A stretch of 64,000 bases of DNA, taken from NCBI GenBank assembly GCA_944989445.1, contig CALYLW010000010.1, positions 2,560,734 through 2,624,733 of the forward strand, read 5' to 3'. The notes under the pieces were generated by a model. That model was given only the letters and a program-made list of their open reading frames with translations, was not told where the DNA came from and searched no databases. Source of the stretch: Ampullaceana balthica (taxonomy: Eukaryota > Mollusca > Gastropoda > Lymnaeidae). The translations under genes were made by a program, and so were the position numbers. This document shows, piece by piece, positions 36,541-47,454 of this stretch (positions are counted from its first letter, which is position 1; each line of letters begins with the position of its first letter).

Positions 36541-39500
36541 TTGAAAACACAAATAATGTTACCACCACATAATTTATCTCCCTCTTTTGCTGTGAGGTCA
36601 AGCTTTGACATGTTCCAGCCTGTTACGGAAAATGAAGTCAAAAGTGTTATTCTAAAATCGAAACCAACGTCCTGTACTCTTGATCCCATCCCTACTCCAC
36701 TTTTGGTTGGGTCATTAGATTATTTACTCCCAACAATAACTCATATAGTTAATGACAGTTTAACATTTGGTACCTTTCCCTCTTTTTGTAAATCTGCTGT
36801 TTAAAAACACTTGCTGAAAAAACAAGGGTTAGACCAAAACAATTTAAACAACTATAGACCTGTGTCTAATATTTCATTTTTATCTAAGGTCATTGAAAAT
36901 CTAGTCTTGAAATAACTTTTTGCTTATCTTAACGACCACACTCTTCTAGGTCCCAATCAGTCGGTCTACAGACCTTCTCACAGCACAGAGACCACTCTGC
37001 TGAAGGTAACAAATGACCTCCTACTCGCACTGGACAGTGGAAAAATCTCCATGTTAGTCCTATTAGATCTTAGTGAAGCCTTTGACACCGTCGACCATCA
37101 AACACTAAAAACCCTGCGAACATTATTTTAGAATTTCTGGTTCTGTTCTTGCTTGGTTTCAATCATACTTATCTAACAGAACACAGGTGGTATCGGTAGA
37201 TAGCTGTATCTCCGACAAAGTAGACTTAGTTTATGGTGTGCCTCATGGCTCCGTTTAGGGCCCGGTACTTTTTGTACTTTATACAAGACCACTACTTCTA
37301 CTGCTCAAAAAGGTTTCAGTTTAAAGCAGTGTTGTCCAACCGAAAATCGTTCACGGCACACTAAACTGGTAAAGAATTTGCGCGGCACACCTCACACAAA
37401 AAAACACTAGAAATCAGTGTTTATTCAAAAGATGTTTCATAATTAATGAGATACTTTAGCATTTTATTTGGAGCAGATGAGATCAAAATGCGACTCATTT
37501 CTGGATTAGCAAACTCTCATTTCTCTGTCTATCATCTGCAGTCTTTCACGTTTGACGTGTGCGAGCAGTTACACCTTTCCGCTGATGTCAGTACTTTCAT
37601 AGATTTGCATTGCCCAGAGCTTTTGGATGTCGTCGGCTTACGCAAAATGCTCTTTAATTTGATTGTCCAAATCTTTCAAAATGTCAGCAATCCGACGTCA
37701 CATCGTCTGGTGAGACAGTGGAATCTTATATATTTTTTCAACAGCGTCGGGTCCCCACTCCATAGTCTCAACTGCGATTCGTAAAGATGGCAATATGATT
37801 GTCTCAGCGTCCAAATGATATTTCTTTTGTTTGACCAAAAGATTCGCAATTATATAGCTTGCTAACTGAGCTTTGACAGGAATTGAGGACAATTTCTTCA
37901 TTATTTTTTATTTCTGCTCTAAGTTGGACCGAATGGATGCGAAATAACTTTTCGGCTTGTCTTTCAATCCTGGATGATTTGAGTTCAGATGCCGCTTCAG
38001 TTTACTGGGGTTCATGGACTCGTTGGACAATGCCATGTTACAATTAAGACAAAACGGAAGATAAGGATCATTTGCACATTGTATGAAACCATACACAAGA
38101 TATTCCTCGTGATATTTCCGTTTGGTTACATTCTTCTGGGAGTTCGCAGCTCTCTCTCCATTTTGATGCTCGCTGGAATCCTTCTGGCCTCTCTTCAAAA
38201 AATTATCCATACCCGTCTGTAATTAAACGTTTTTAAAAAAGTGAACAGCAGGAAAGGGTTTTTATTTACTTACAACAGCTATGTATTCCCAATGGAGGAG
38301 AGAAATTTTGTAGCTTTCAAGAGATTCTCACAACCAGAACAATGCAAACATAAAACGTTTTTATTCACTTCTTTTTTGGTTTAGGATATTTTTTTCAAAA
38401 CTTGAAGGTTCGTAAAGCCTAGTAATTTATGGTATCTTTGAAATCTTTCGCGGCACACTAAAATTTTCTCGCGGCACACTAGTGTGCCGCGGCACACCGG
38501 TTGGACAACACTGGTTTTAAGCCAATCATTTTCTGATGACACTCAGCTATACACTCATACCCTCTAATATTGACTCTACTGTCCAATTGATACAAGAGTG
38601 TATTGATGAAGTAAAGTCTTGGATGACGTTCAGCAAACTGAAACTGAATGATGACAAGACTGAAGCACTTCTATTTTGCAACATTAAATCACGCAGTACT
38701 TTGTCTCTTCCGAATTCTATTAAGGTAGCCAGTTCGGATATACTGTTCACAACATCGACTAGGAATCTTGGCTACATTATTTCTGACAACATGTCTACCA
38801 AACACTTCATCAATCACATCTGTCGCTCTGCCTACACCGCCACCCGTCAGATCAGCTCAATCCGCCAATTTTTAACAATTAGTGCAACAAAAACTTTAGT
38901 CTGTGCTCTTGTTCTAGCTCACATTGATTATTGCAATTCTCTTCTGTCAGGTGCGCCTAAAAATGCATTGAAAAACTACAGAAAGTTCAAAATTCAGCTG
39001 CCAGACTATTTCTTAAGGCACAAAAAGTGACCATGTTACTCCACTACTTTACTCACTTCATTGGCTACCTATACAAGCTCGAATTGATTACAAACTGGTC
39101 GTTCTCTGTCACAACTTCTTTTCAGACTCATGCCCTTCCTATCTTACTGAACTTTTGTCGGTCTACTCACCAACTCGTCAGCTACGCTCTTCTGCGGACA
39201 CATTATGCATTCTATCTGTTCCTAAGACCCGCACAAAACATTTGGCGAAAGGTCGTTCTCTTTTTGTGCAGCCAAACAATGGAATACTCTACCATTACAC
39301 ATCTGTAGTATTTAAACAACCAAGTCTTTTAAGACTGCACTTAAGACACATCTTTTCAAAATTTATTTTCCAAATTAATCAAACAACAATTCTTTTAATG
39401 ATTAACGTTGCTTGTTTGTGTAATGTACTGTAATAGCACATATTATTCGACCCAGTGCTTATGTGATTTTGTTTAGTTTTCTTATAAAAGGGTCATCTAT

Positions 39501-39545
39501 GACTTATACCGCTTAGTTTTCTAAATAAAACATATCTTTTTTTTA
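36541..39545 (+). mobile_element. CR1/L2-like LINE, 5'-truncated, split by a hAT
   Basis: The plus strand encodes an RT in pieces. 36640-37320 gives [43 protein letters not shown] and VYGVPHGSV. After the insertion 37327-38513, it resumes at 38527 with FSDDTQLY (the catalytic Asp pair), then LGYIISDNMS and LAHIDYCNSLLSGAP. A frameshifted tail at 39027-39433 contains SVYSPTRQLRSSADTLCIL. In-frame stops and frameshifts show it is dead. The 3' end is taken near a final aataaaacat at 39523-39532. It lies within the hAT 34587-40317. Confidence 0.85.
37327..38513 (-). mobile_element. ZBED5/SCAND3-like hAT inside the LINE
   Basis: The ends cagtgttgtccaaccg and cggttggacaacactg are perfect 16-bp inverted repeats. 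Flanking 8-mers gtttaaag (37319-37326) and gttttaag (38514-38521) match at 7 of 8. On the minus strand, 37908-38210 encodes a BED-type zinc finger (KRKYHEEYLVYGF, CLNCNMALSNE, LKRHLNSNHPGL). 37698-37901 continues with the following helix region (KAQLASYIIANLLVKQKK, ILPSLRIAVETM). The catalytic core is missing, so it is an internally deleted copy. Confidence 0.9.
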
Positions 39546-39599
39546 GTGATTTAAATTTTTTTAAAGGTTTTATGTTAGTTATAACATCCAATATGTAAC

Positions 39600-40172
39600 C
39601 AAACAAATGTTGTGCGACCCGTTAATTAAGACTTGAAATTGAGAATATTTTTTTAATATATTTTTTAAATTTAAATTTAATCGTTAATTTTTGAAAAATT
39701 ATCGATTAATTAATCGATAATTTCGATTAAAGCCAAAAATAGAAATGAATGACGACATTAAACTGAACATTTCAAGGGAAGTAACAAAAAAAGGTAATTG
39801 ACTTATTTATATTTTATTAAGTTATTTCCCCTGTTTCCCCTGCGCTGATGGTGGTGATTTTTACCACGTTTTTATTAACTTGCTTTCGTTCCTGTCTGTA
39901 ATTATTTTATTTTTAGTTTCTGCCAGTCCACAAATATTTATAAAATAAATTTTAATATTACGCGGGAGATGTTTGTACGTAAAAATATATATTCAAATTA
40001 TTTTTAATTATTAATAATTAATTATTTATTACTAAAAATTTTAAAATACATTATAAATATTTTTTATAATTTTAATCGAATTGTTATCGATTAAAATTAT
40101 TTTAATCGATATTAAATCGATAAAATTTTTAACGATTAATCGAGAAATTAATCGATAACTTCCGCAGCCCTA
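39600..40172. mobile_element. hAT-type AATCGATTAA repeat fragment
   Basis: The segment has many taatcgttaa/atcgattaat words and ends cgcagcccta at 40172, like the TAGGG-type ends of 58658-59091. No left terminus was found; it lies inside the larger hAT. Confidence 0.5.
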
Positions 40173-40858
40173 TTTTTTTCACCTTGGTTTTCCCCTTTCA
40201 AAAGAAAAAGGGTGATTGTTGGAAATGGTTGCACTTTTCAAATGCCCACAAATGGCGCCCTCTGAATGAGTGCTCCCCGGGGTGGACCACCCCCTCCACC
40301 CCCCAGCTACGCCACTGGTCTCTGCCTTATAGCAGCTGGGTAAGATATGTGCGTTGATGGGCTTCCTCCAGCCTTAGACCTTCGATAAATCTGAAGATGG
40401 ATTGGTGATGAATTTCAGCTGATCCTTGAAAAGCTTTGTGCCAACTTTCGAGCTGATTGTTTGTTCATGGCAGTCCTGCATCTTGTCGAGCTTTCACACT
40501 CCATATATGTATAGGAAATAACGGCTGTCTTCTATCTCCACGTCTGTTTCTCCACCCTACATAGTTATCCTCGAAGTAATTCACAAAGGCATTAATTCTG
40601 GAGGGCAGGCTGCCACCAGTTTTTTAACGGCATCGCTTACTTCATCCACAGGTAGAAGGCAAGAGCAAGGAGCATTTTAATGCCATCCGAACATTTTCCT
40701 TTTGCACATAAAAAAGTCGCTATTTTGATACAGTCACTGTTATGATGCAGTCGCTATTATGACGGTCGCTGTTTTGACAATCGCTGTTTTGATACAGTCG
40801 CTATTATGACGGTCGCTGTTTTGACAGTCGCTATTCTGCCCGAATGGGGGTTTACGCG

Positions 40859-41015
40859 ATAGTAATGATTATGCTTATTTCGGCGCATGATGCTTGCTAT
40901 TGAACGCACTTTTATTATAGCGGTGTCTTAGGGGATGTGACGTTGCGCCGGTTAAATAGTCGAAGTAGTGAGTTGCAGCATAGATGTTGTAGAAGCAGGA
41001 CGCACCGTGTTAAAC
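40859..41015. repeat. Right half of the repeat into which the MULE inserted
   Basis: The words atagtaatgattatgcttattt, ggggatgtgacgt and catagatgttg follow the same order as 32329-32460. The left half is at 33660-33707. The 200 bp after it show nothing. Confidence 0.65.
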
Positions 41016-41230
41016 CGATTTATACGTAACACTATTGTATTGGGATATTAATTAAGGTAAGCTTTACAAGGATATCTTTTTATTTCTACTGTTTCTCTTC
41101 TTTAAATTAATGAAACATTAATTCCGAAACATTTTCAATTTTTCCTATTTATATATTAATTTTCATTGACGTGTATTTTTTCCCGTACATCCTTCAAGAG
41201 CAGCAATTTAGGTCTTTTATTGAATCTATG

Positions 41231-41702
41231 ATCCTACATGTGGAAGACAAAGAGAAGCCCCGAACCTAATGCTCTTCATGGGTCTTCCTGGAAGACCCTC
41301 CCAGCTATCTGGCCACCTCCTTCAAGGGGACGTAACAACTGGGACACCCCCCCCCCGAGCGGTCGCTTCTGAAGCGGCCACCTGGGCATCCAGGACAGAA
41401 AATCGGAGATGCCTCCCACTAAGTTTGACCTCACAAGGAGGGGTGGAATTTCCATATCACTTTGGCGCCACTCAGGAGTCTCAATGGTTAGGACCACCGC
41501 TAAGCTGGGGATCATCAATGACCTACCTAAGGTGCAACGCCCACTGTAAGGTTTCCTCCAAACTGGCGTCCGCTGCGTTCTTCGCGGTTCCTTTTGCTAA
41601 TCCATACTGGCGCTCCTGGCCCTAAACCGGCACCGCTCAATGACGTTGCTAGTTAAATGAGGGGGACGCAACGGTCCCTTCGGAGTAACCCGACTCTCAA
41701 CT
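41231..41702 (-). mobile_element. Unclassified retroposon, shorter copy (472 bp)
   Basis: This copy is highly similar to 16045-16540. It is flanked by a perfect 11-bp direct repeat, ttgaatctatg, at 41220-41230 and 41703-41713. It shares the left boundary with the 721-bp copy and stops about 220 bp earlier on the right, which fits 5' truncation of a minus-oriented element. Its minus-strand frame retains EIPPLLVRSNLVGGI but differs from the other copy by indels, so protein function is doubtful. Confidence 0.7.
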
Positions 41703-41713
41703 TTGAATCTATG

Positions 41714-42734
41714 AAAGTGTTTGATAATGTTAAAACATACTAAACATTTATTTATTACTCATAGATATCCATGTAACATGTATACTGGTTTCCTTTCCTA
41801 AGTATCCTGTTTACTGGATTTGAAACATTTTAAAATACTGTTATGTTGGAAAGTAAACAACAAAATCTAAACAGTCATTTTTGAGTCTTTAAATATAGAT
41901 TTATAGATATTTATTTTTAATTCAACAACTTTTTTTTTGCGTTGGAATGCTTAACTTCAATAAAGTTAATACTAGAATATACATATTTAACAACATTTCA
42001 ATAATATCAAAATTAAAGAATTTATTGGGAAAAAAGTAGGATCAAGAGCAACTGAGTTTGCCGTTTTATTTCTTTGTTTTTAATTCTATTAATTTATAAA
42101 ACATCTGGACTAAATGCACGACATTTAAAATGATATTATTATGTTTATTTATCAATTTTAATTTTTTTTATTTTGGCAAAGATGAACGTTCATAGAATCG
42201 ATTACATATACTTTGATACTATTTTAGAAACAATTTGATATGAAACAATTGATTGTTAACTCCCTGCTTCTCTTAAAAAATTGACCTTTTTTTAGAAAGA
42301 TAAGAAATGTCACATGTATGCTAATTTTACAGCAAAAAACGTTATGTTAAATCATCATAAAATGCCACTATTACATATCAATGGAAAGGTAAATTCAAGT
42401 CCTTTTATTATGCAGTGGCATATCGGTATAGGTCTGCTTTGGTATAAGTCCAACTTGGTAATATGCCCTGTATTAACGAAACATTTTGCTTGGTATACGA
42501 CGTGCGTGTTTCACGCAATTTTGGCCGAATCTCTCCCCCCCCTTTTCCGCCCTTGTCACATATCGTAGCAAAACGTTAGGCCCTCCCCCCTTAAACATGA
42601 CGTCACAAAGATGAGCCCCCCTCCCCTATAAAAGCCGTATGTCCTATTTTAAAATGAGCATGTTTCAAATCACTTTATTGTCATTTAAGTTTGTATTTAA
42701 TGTGAGGCTACAATCTAATAATATAAAACACATA
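41714..42734. other. AT-rich DNA ending in a MITE fragment
   Basis: Nothing is recognised in 41714-42500. The part 42500-42620 (C-rich blocks, cttgtcacata, aaacatgacgtcacaaag) is a fragment of the GACGTCA-type MITE family. Confidence 0.45.
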
Positions 42735-44100
42735 CATGTTCTATTTTGTTCATGGTACGCATGTCAGGTGAGATCCATGTAGCTTTATGTATCCTCTTGT
42801 GCTGGAAAATACTCCCGCCTATGACCAGGTCAGCTGTGGCACATAGGTCCACAAATCGCTCACCATTGTCATTGATCTCGGAAACTTCTTGTTGGAATCT
42901 TGAGAACGAGGCTACGCCTAACAGGCATGCATAGCCGTGAACTCTTGATTGAATTGTGTGTATTTGACTCGTTATTATTTCTGGATCAGGATCTTCATCA
43001 TGGATTCTTGTTTCGTCAAGGATTGCTCCATCAAATTAACAGTTTATGACGGTGATGCGTCCATTTCTGAACATTTATATGAAATTTTGTGCGTGTAACT
43101 ATATTTAGTAAGATTTAGAGTGCAAGGTGTTTTATGTAGTTGCTAACATGTTTTTAAAGCGCTGTGAGCACAGCTGTAGGCTGGCTACTGCGCTATATAA
43201 GTGAACAAATAATAATAATAATAAAAATAATAATCTCGCATATCCCTTGCTGTCCCATAACCTCTTCATATCCTGTGTTTTTACTGCCAATCTTGGCATT
43301 AAAGTCTCACATGAGATTTGCGATGTTCCTCCCTGGGCGACCTTGGACGATGGTCATTACTCTATTGTTGAATTCCTCTTTGTCTCCTTCATCACTTTCA
43401 TTGGTTGGTGCGAAGCATTGGATGACATCTAAGTGGATACTATGTTTCTTTGTCCGAAAGGTTGCTAAGAGAATTCTAGGTCCATTCGCCTCCCATCCAA
43501 AGAGTGATCCTTGGTCTGCCCTTGATAGCATAATGGGAACATCCAGAGTATATGGGGCATCGTCTTCCTAATGTCCCGAAAATAACACAATCTCTCCTGA
43601 GATTCATTTCTTCTGGCCCCATCCAGTCCATCTTGTTTCGCTGATTCTAAGAATGGTGAGTTTATAGCTCCTCATCTCAGCGGCTATTTGTGCAGCTCTG
43701 CCAGCCTCATATATCGTGCGGACATTCCAAGCTAAAATGACGGTTGTAGGCCTGGTAGAGATAATGGTTGTCGGCCTTATAGCTTCCAGATATTGGCATT
43801 CACTATTAGGCGTCATGTTTTCCTCGTCTATGAATCCATCCTCTCCAAGGACTGAAATGTCTTTTGTAGCTCCCTTTAAGGTTTTTGTAAACGTATTTTT
43901 TACACAGCATGGTTGTTAACCTTGCGCGCAACAATTTGGGGTCTTCCCCTCACAGCGAAATGGCTATCTGCCTTTGTTCGGTTCGGGTCCCTAGCCTTTG
44001 TAGATCCCTCCACTTCCTCCCTTATCCGCCTTCTGGGGAGGCGCTCTATGAAGTTTCAGCATCTCCGCACGAGGGTGCTAATATAGATCCTTTAATTAAG
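42735..44100 (-). mobile_element. RTE-like LINE, 5' region and endonuclease domain
   Basis: On the minus strand, 43604-43816 has NVRTIYEAGRAAQIAAEM and ILRISETRWTGWGQ, the start of an APE-type endonuclease. 43245-43571 continues with GPRILLATFRTKKHS, LDVIQCFAPTNESDEGDKE and DFNAKIGSKNTGYEEVMGQQG. After an insertion (42881-43232), 42745-42880 resumes with INDNGERFVDLC and ADLVIGGSIFQHKRIHKATW. Stops and frameshifts are present. 43820-44100 is probably its 5' UTR. The RT domain does not follow; RT pieces of the same kind lie at 44700-45345. Confidence 0.8.
42881..43232 (+). mobile_element. SINE-like insertion in the LINE endonuclease
   Basis: The insertion interrupts the endonuclease between GQQGICE and INDNGERF. 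atctcg is repeated at 42875-42880 and 43233-43238. It ends in an (AAT)n-type tail after a gcgctgtgagcacagc...gcgctatataag segment. No pol III promoter could be defined at its left end. Confidence 0.6.
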
Positions 44101-44454
44101 GCTGAAAACATTGATACATGAAAGATTGTGCAATGAGAAAAAACATATAACATCACTTTTATTCAAGAAATAATAATTAAACTTTACTTTTTATTTCTAT
44201 ATCATATAGAATGGGACTGCAATAAAGCTTTTAAATAAAATACAAAATACACAAACAAATTGTGCAATGAAAACAATAAATTTGAGCTTTATTTTTAGAC
44301 TGACACGATAGTAAACGTTTCCGAATACTTTGAATGCTTTTAAAATGCTTTTTAAATATTATTTTATTGATCGATTTGCTTTGAAACTTGGACTCTATTT
44401 TGCACCACATCCGTGAAGGTATCTGGAATTAATTGTTTTATAAACATACCACTC
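44101..44454. other. AT-rich DNA, no recognisable feature
   Basis: No gene or clear repeat was seen. Confidence 0.4.
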
Positions 44455-44528
44455 ATTGATTTCTTTGAATTTATTCCTTTTTACTGAGATCGTTGCAACG
44501 TAAGGCAATATGCCTTACATCTACCTAA
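44455..44528. mobile_element. Helitron-like 3' end
   Basis: The phrase ttactgagatcgttgcaacg is shared with the end of the Helitron at 48730-48760. It is followed by a perfect hairpin, gtaaggca-ata-tgccttac (44500-44518), and then CTAA at 44525-44528, the hairpin-plus-CTRR arrangement of Helitron 3' ends. Confidence 0.5.
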
Positions 44529-44699
44529 GTAAACTAAAAATGTTAGCAATTTTTAATTTGTTTGTCCAAAAAATATTATACAAAATTATTTTACATTAAA
44601 ATTTACTTCACAATAGACCTATGAAAATTAGTTAATAAGAATAATAAAGGATATACTAAAAAGTTATAATTTCATAGGTGATATAGTGATATACGAGGA

Positions 44700-45345
44700 A
44701 GGACAGACGCCGACATAAGAGTGAGAATTGGCAAAGCGGAAACAGCATTTGATCTGTCAATTAAAAGTCTGGAACTGCAACAACTTGATCCTCCATACCA
44801 AGGTCAGGATATTAAAAACCACAGTTATATGGAACAGAAACATAGCGAACAACAGCAGCTGGTTCAAAAAAGTTACAAACTCCTGTCTACGAATGATTCT
44901 CCGAATTCACTGGTCCAACGTCATCATCAACGAGGACGTCTGGCGACGCACACAACAAGAACCAGTGGAAGAGTTAAATGTCAGCGCAAATGATTGGTGA
45001 TTCACTGATGGCATTAACATTGAGGACTTTATTCTTCCCTTTGTGTATGTTGAGACATGTTTTGTATGCTAGCAGAAGTGGCTGCAACAATGTTTGTTTT
45101 CTCTTGCATCTGTTGTTGGGTATGTGCAAGAAGGGCAAGATCATCAGCAAAGTCAAGATCATCAAGTTGTTTCCACAAGATTTATTAGATGCCATTATTT
45201 TTCTGCCGTGTAGATGTTTTCATCACCCAGTCAATTGCTAACAAGAACTGGAAGGCCGACAGCAAACAACCTTGTCTCACTCCAGTCTTAACCTGGAAAG
45301 CATCTGTCACCTGCTGACCATGAACAAACGGAAGTTGTTCCTGTT
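44700..45345. mobile_element. RTE-like RT relic, head-to-tail inverted
   Basis: 45345-45000 on the minus strand encodes FVHGQQVTDAFQVKTGVRQG and LDDLDFADDLALLAHTQQQM, the RT core. 44700-44995 on the plus strand encodes the region that should follow it: VRIGKAETAF, then KVWNCNN, LRMILRIHWSN and VWRRTQQEPVEELN. The two halves face each other at about 44990, so an inversion joined them. Classic twin priming would invert the 5' part in the other arrangement. Frameshifts are present; it is dead. Confidence 0.75.
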
Positions 45346-45642
45346 ACGTCGTTGTCTGGGTAATTGTAATGACCACAAGGACAGGCTACAACTCAAGTAA
45401 CTTCAACACAAAACAGAACATTCATAAGTTTAATGAAGTCCAACAAGACCCATCCACACGGAACCACAGCAAATCTCTAACTGGCCATAGACTATCAACT
45501 GTCCCTACGTCACGTTCACTTTCTCGCGTCACATCTTTTCATCTTACGTCATAGTGCTCAATCCAATGTGCATCGCACCACACGCAAGTAAAACACATAC
45601 ACATCGGGAAAACCCCATTAACTATAATATTTCCCTGACATA
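45345..45642 (-). mobile_element. Likely 3' LTR of a gypsy-type retrotransposon
   Basis: Read on the minus strand it starts TGTCAGGGAAATATT and ends GACGTAACA, i.e. TG...CA ends of about 298 bp. A polypurine tract (caggggggata) lies immediately upstream, at about 45643-45653. 45654-46020 would then be internal sequence. No second LTR, integrase or RT was found in the window, so it is a fragment. Target-site repeats are not convincing. Confidence 0.5.
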
Positions 45643-46734
45643 TCCCCCCTGTTCACTTTAGATTTAACTCACGGAGCTAAATCTACAACCTAAAACTTAT
45701 ACCATCTTAAAGATAAATTTTGAAAATATAAATAATGACGTAGGTGACGCTTAAAATTATCACAACATTATTTTAAAAATTCACTGTGAAAATTGAAAGA
45801 ATATGTTCACAACAATAATGACAATTAACTGTTAAAACTTGAATTATTCATAATATTGAGCTCTCAGGTTCACGTAATAAACAACTTATTATTCTCAATA
45901 CTGAGCTATCCCGGCTCAAATTAATTCTTTCTGACAAAGAATTATTCCTTGATCGTCCACTGCGCGAGGCATCAGTTATGGGATAACGTCTTATCCATAC
46001 ATAACAACATAGATCAGTTTCCACTAGGGATCAGCTGGATATGGTTTTTTACTATTTGCCGATTCCGGATAGTTTGGCCATAATAATTGCCGAATCTGGA
46101 TTCCGGATCCGGATATCTCCACATTTAAGTGTACGAGCTAATAGGGTGTATTTTACTACTTTATATATAGTATTTAATACTAGTTATTAAAATATTTATT
46201 ATCCCTCAAATGGAGAGTATCTGCTTTCCACTTTGTGACATTGTCAACGTGAACGATGAACATTTTACAATGAATTGAATGAACGAACTTGAACGAAGTT
46301 CAACGAACTGTGTAGTGCGTACCAAGCGAATAGTGTTATGCTGTGTGTGTAGTGTGATGTACAAGAAGTCGTGACCTAGAGCCATAATTAAACTGTTCTT
46401 TTATTCTGACTATTTAATATGCTGTTAGTTAACTTAGTTTGTTATCTTATGTAGTAAAGTAATATTTATACTTGTATCTTTTTAACTAAATATATTTTTC
46501 TCGTATTGAAATTGATTCTTTTACTATATTTTGCATGGATTTGAATGATTTCATGATCAACGCTGGTTAATTTGTTTTGTTTTTTTATATTAATAATTTA
46601 TTATGTATAAGTTAATGTGTTACTTAACTTATTTTGTATAATTATAATATTAACAATAGACTAGAGTTTTAAAATTATAAGAATGAATAAGATATAACAT
46701 GTGTTTTATCTTATCTTATCTATACAGACGCTCC

Positions 46735-46945
46735 TTCTATGCAGAAGATGGTTGCGTCCACAGACCATGACAAATGATCTGTTGGCAAGTGATGCAGCGT
46801 TCACATGCCACGGCTTTGTGGGTTCCACGCATTACCCAGCCGACTAACTACATGTAGTGTTAGGTACCCATTCAGAGCGGGGTGACTCAGGGTGACATCG
46901 GTATGACAGTCCAGTGCGCTGCCACTCGACCACCGCGTCCCCCGC
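46735..46945 (-). mobile_element. tRNA-derived SINE-like element
   Basis: Read on the minus strand from about 46942 it begins GGGGACGCGGTGGTCGAGTGG followed by cagcgcactggact, a good match to the 5' half of a tRNA with an A-box-like TGGTCGAGTGG. The B-box region is degenerate. The other end shares the acgctccttctatgcagaag phrase with 32780-32803. It is not a functional tRNA gene, because no acceptor stem or anticodon arm can be closed. Confidence 0.5.
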
Positions 46946-47454
46946 GTGTTATAGAGCAACTGTCATTTAAAGTTTAACGGAAAATAAAATATTTAAAACA
47001 ATTTTTTTTAAAGTACACGCTTTTATTTACATATAGAAAGTGCACTAAAAAGAAGAAAATAAATGTTCTATGATAACAGGTAAAATAGGTGAACCTATCC
47101 ACTGCACATAAAAGCGTATCAAAATTTTTAAACATTGATTTTTCGACCTTATTAATTCATTTGTATTTGTTAAACTTCATTGACAATAACCTAAATGTGA
47201 TAGTGGTGAATAGATAGATTATTATGTAAAACATTATATATAAAACATTACCTCCCAACTGAAAATTGAACCCCGTACCTCCTTGTCGGCAGTCGATCAC
47301 GCTAATATTTCGAGAAGCAAGTCTTGATAAATATTGTTCTTTTTAAACTTATAGTAAAAACTATTTACCATCCACTTCTGACGTCAACACATTGAGATTA
47401 CTTGTATCCCTCTAGGGCGAATTGAGGCGTGGCTCATTGATGTGAGATTTAATA

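Larger units (their letters stand above)
34587..40317 (-). mobile_element. ZMYM1-like hAT transposon inside the MULE
   Basis: The ends cagtggcgtagctag and ctacgccactg are inverted, and the 8-bp target duplication gtctctgc is perfect (34579-34586 and 40318-40325), lying within MULE transposase sequence. On the minus strand, 36120-35450 carries the C-terminal part of a ZMYM1-like transposase. The frame at 35606-35938 shifts into ISVASCERSFSKLKLLKQYL, then MSDLRLQNLAILSIEQDI, the hAT dimerisation region, ending in a normal stop near 35442. The N-terminal part is missing. The CR1/L2-like LINE (36541-39545) and a hAT-type fragment (39600-40172) have inserted into it. Confidence 0.85.
33720..40846 (-). 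mobile_element. MULE (Mutator-like) transposon hosting nested insertions
   Basis: Both ends carry tandem, inverted copies of an AGCGACTGTATCAAAA-like word (33730-33795 and 40710-40835). The flanks repeat ggggtttacgcg (33708-33719 and 40847-40858), in the 9-12 bp range typical of MULEs. The related locus at 32298-32470 lacks the element. On the minus strand, 40690-40326 encodes a decayed MULE transposase C-terminal region (LPVDEVSDAVKKL, then SRYFLYIYGV), resuming at 34578-34440 with RDLTQRMKKYVTMNARI and YHLLQYLRAPAHNLE. The interruption is the hAT 34587-40317. The part 33950-34460 is an imperfect tandem duplication of about 250 bp. Confidence 0.75.

Noticed and set aside
46735..46945. A functional tRNA gene on the minus strand
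   Set aside because: Only the A-box side resembles a tRNA; no acceptor stem, anticodon arm or intact B box.
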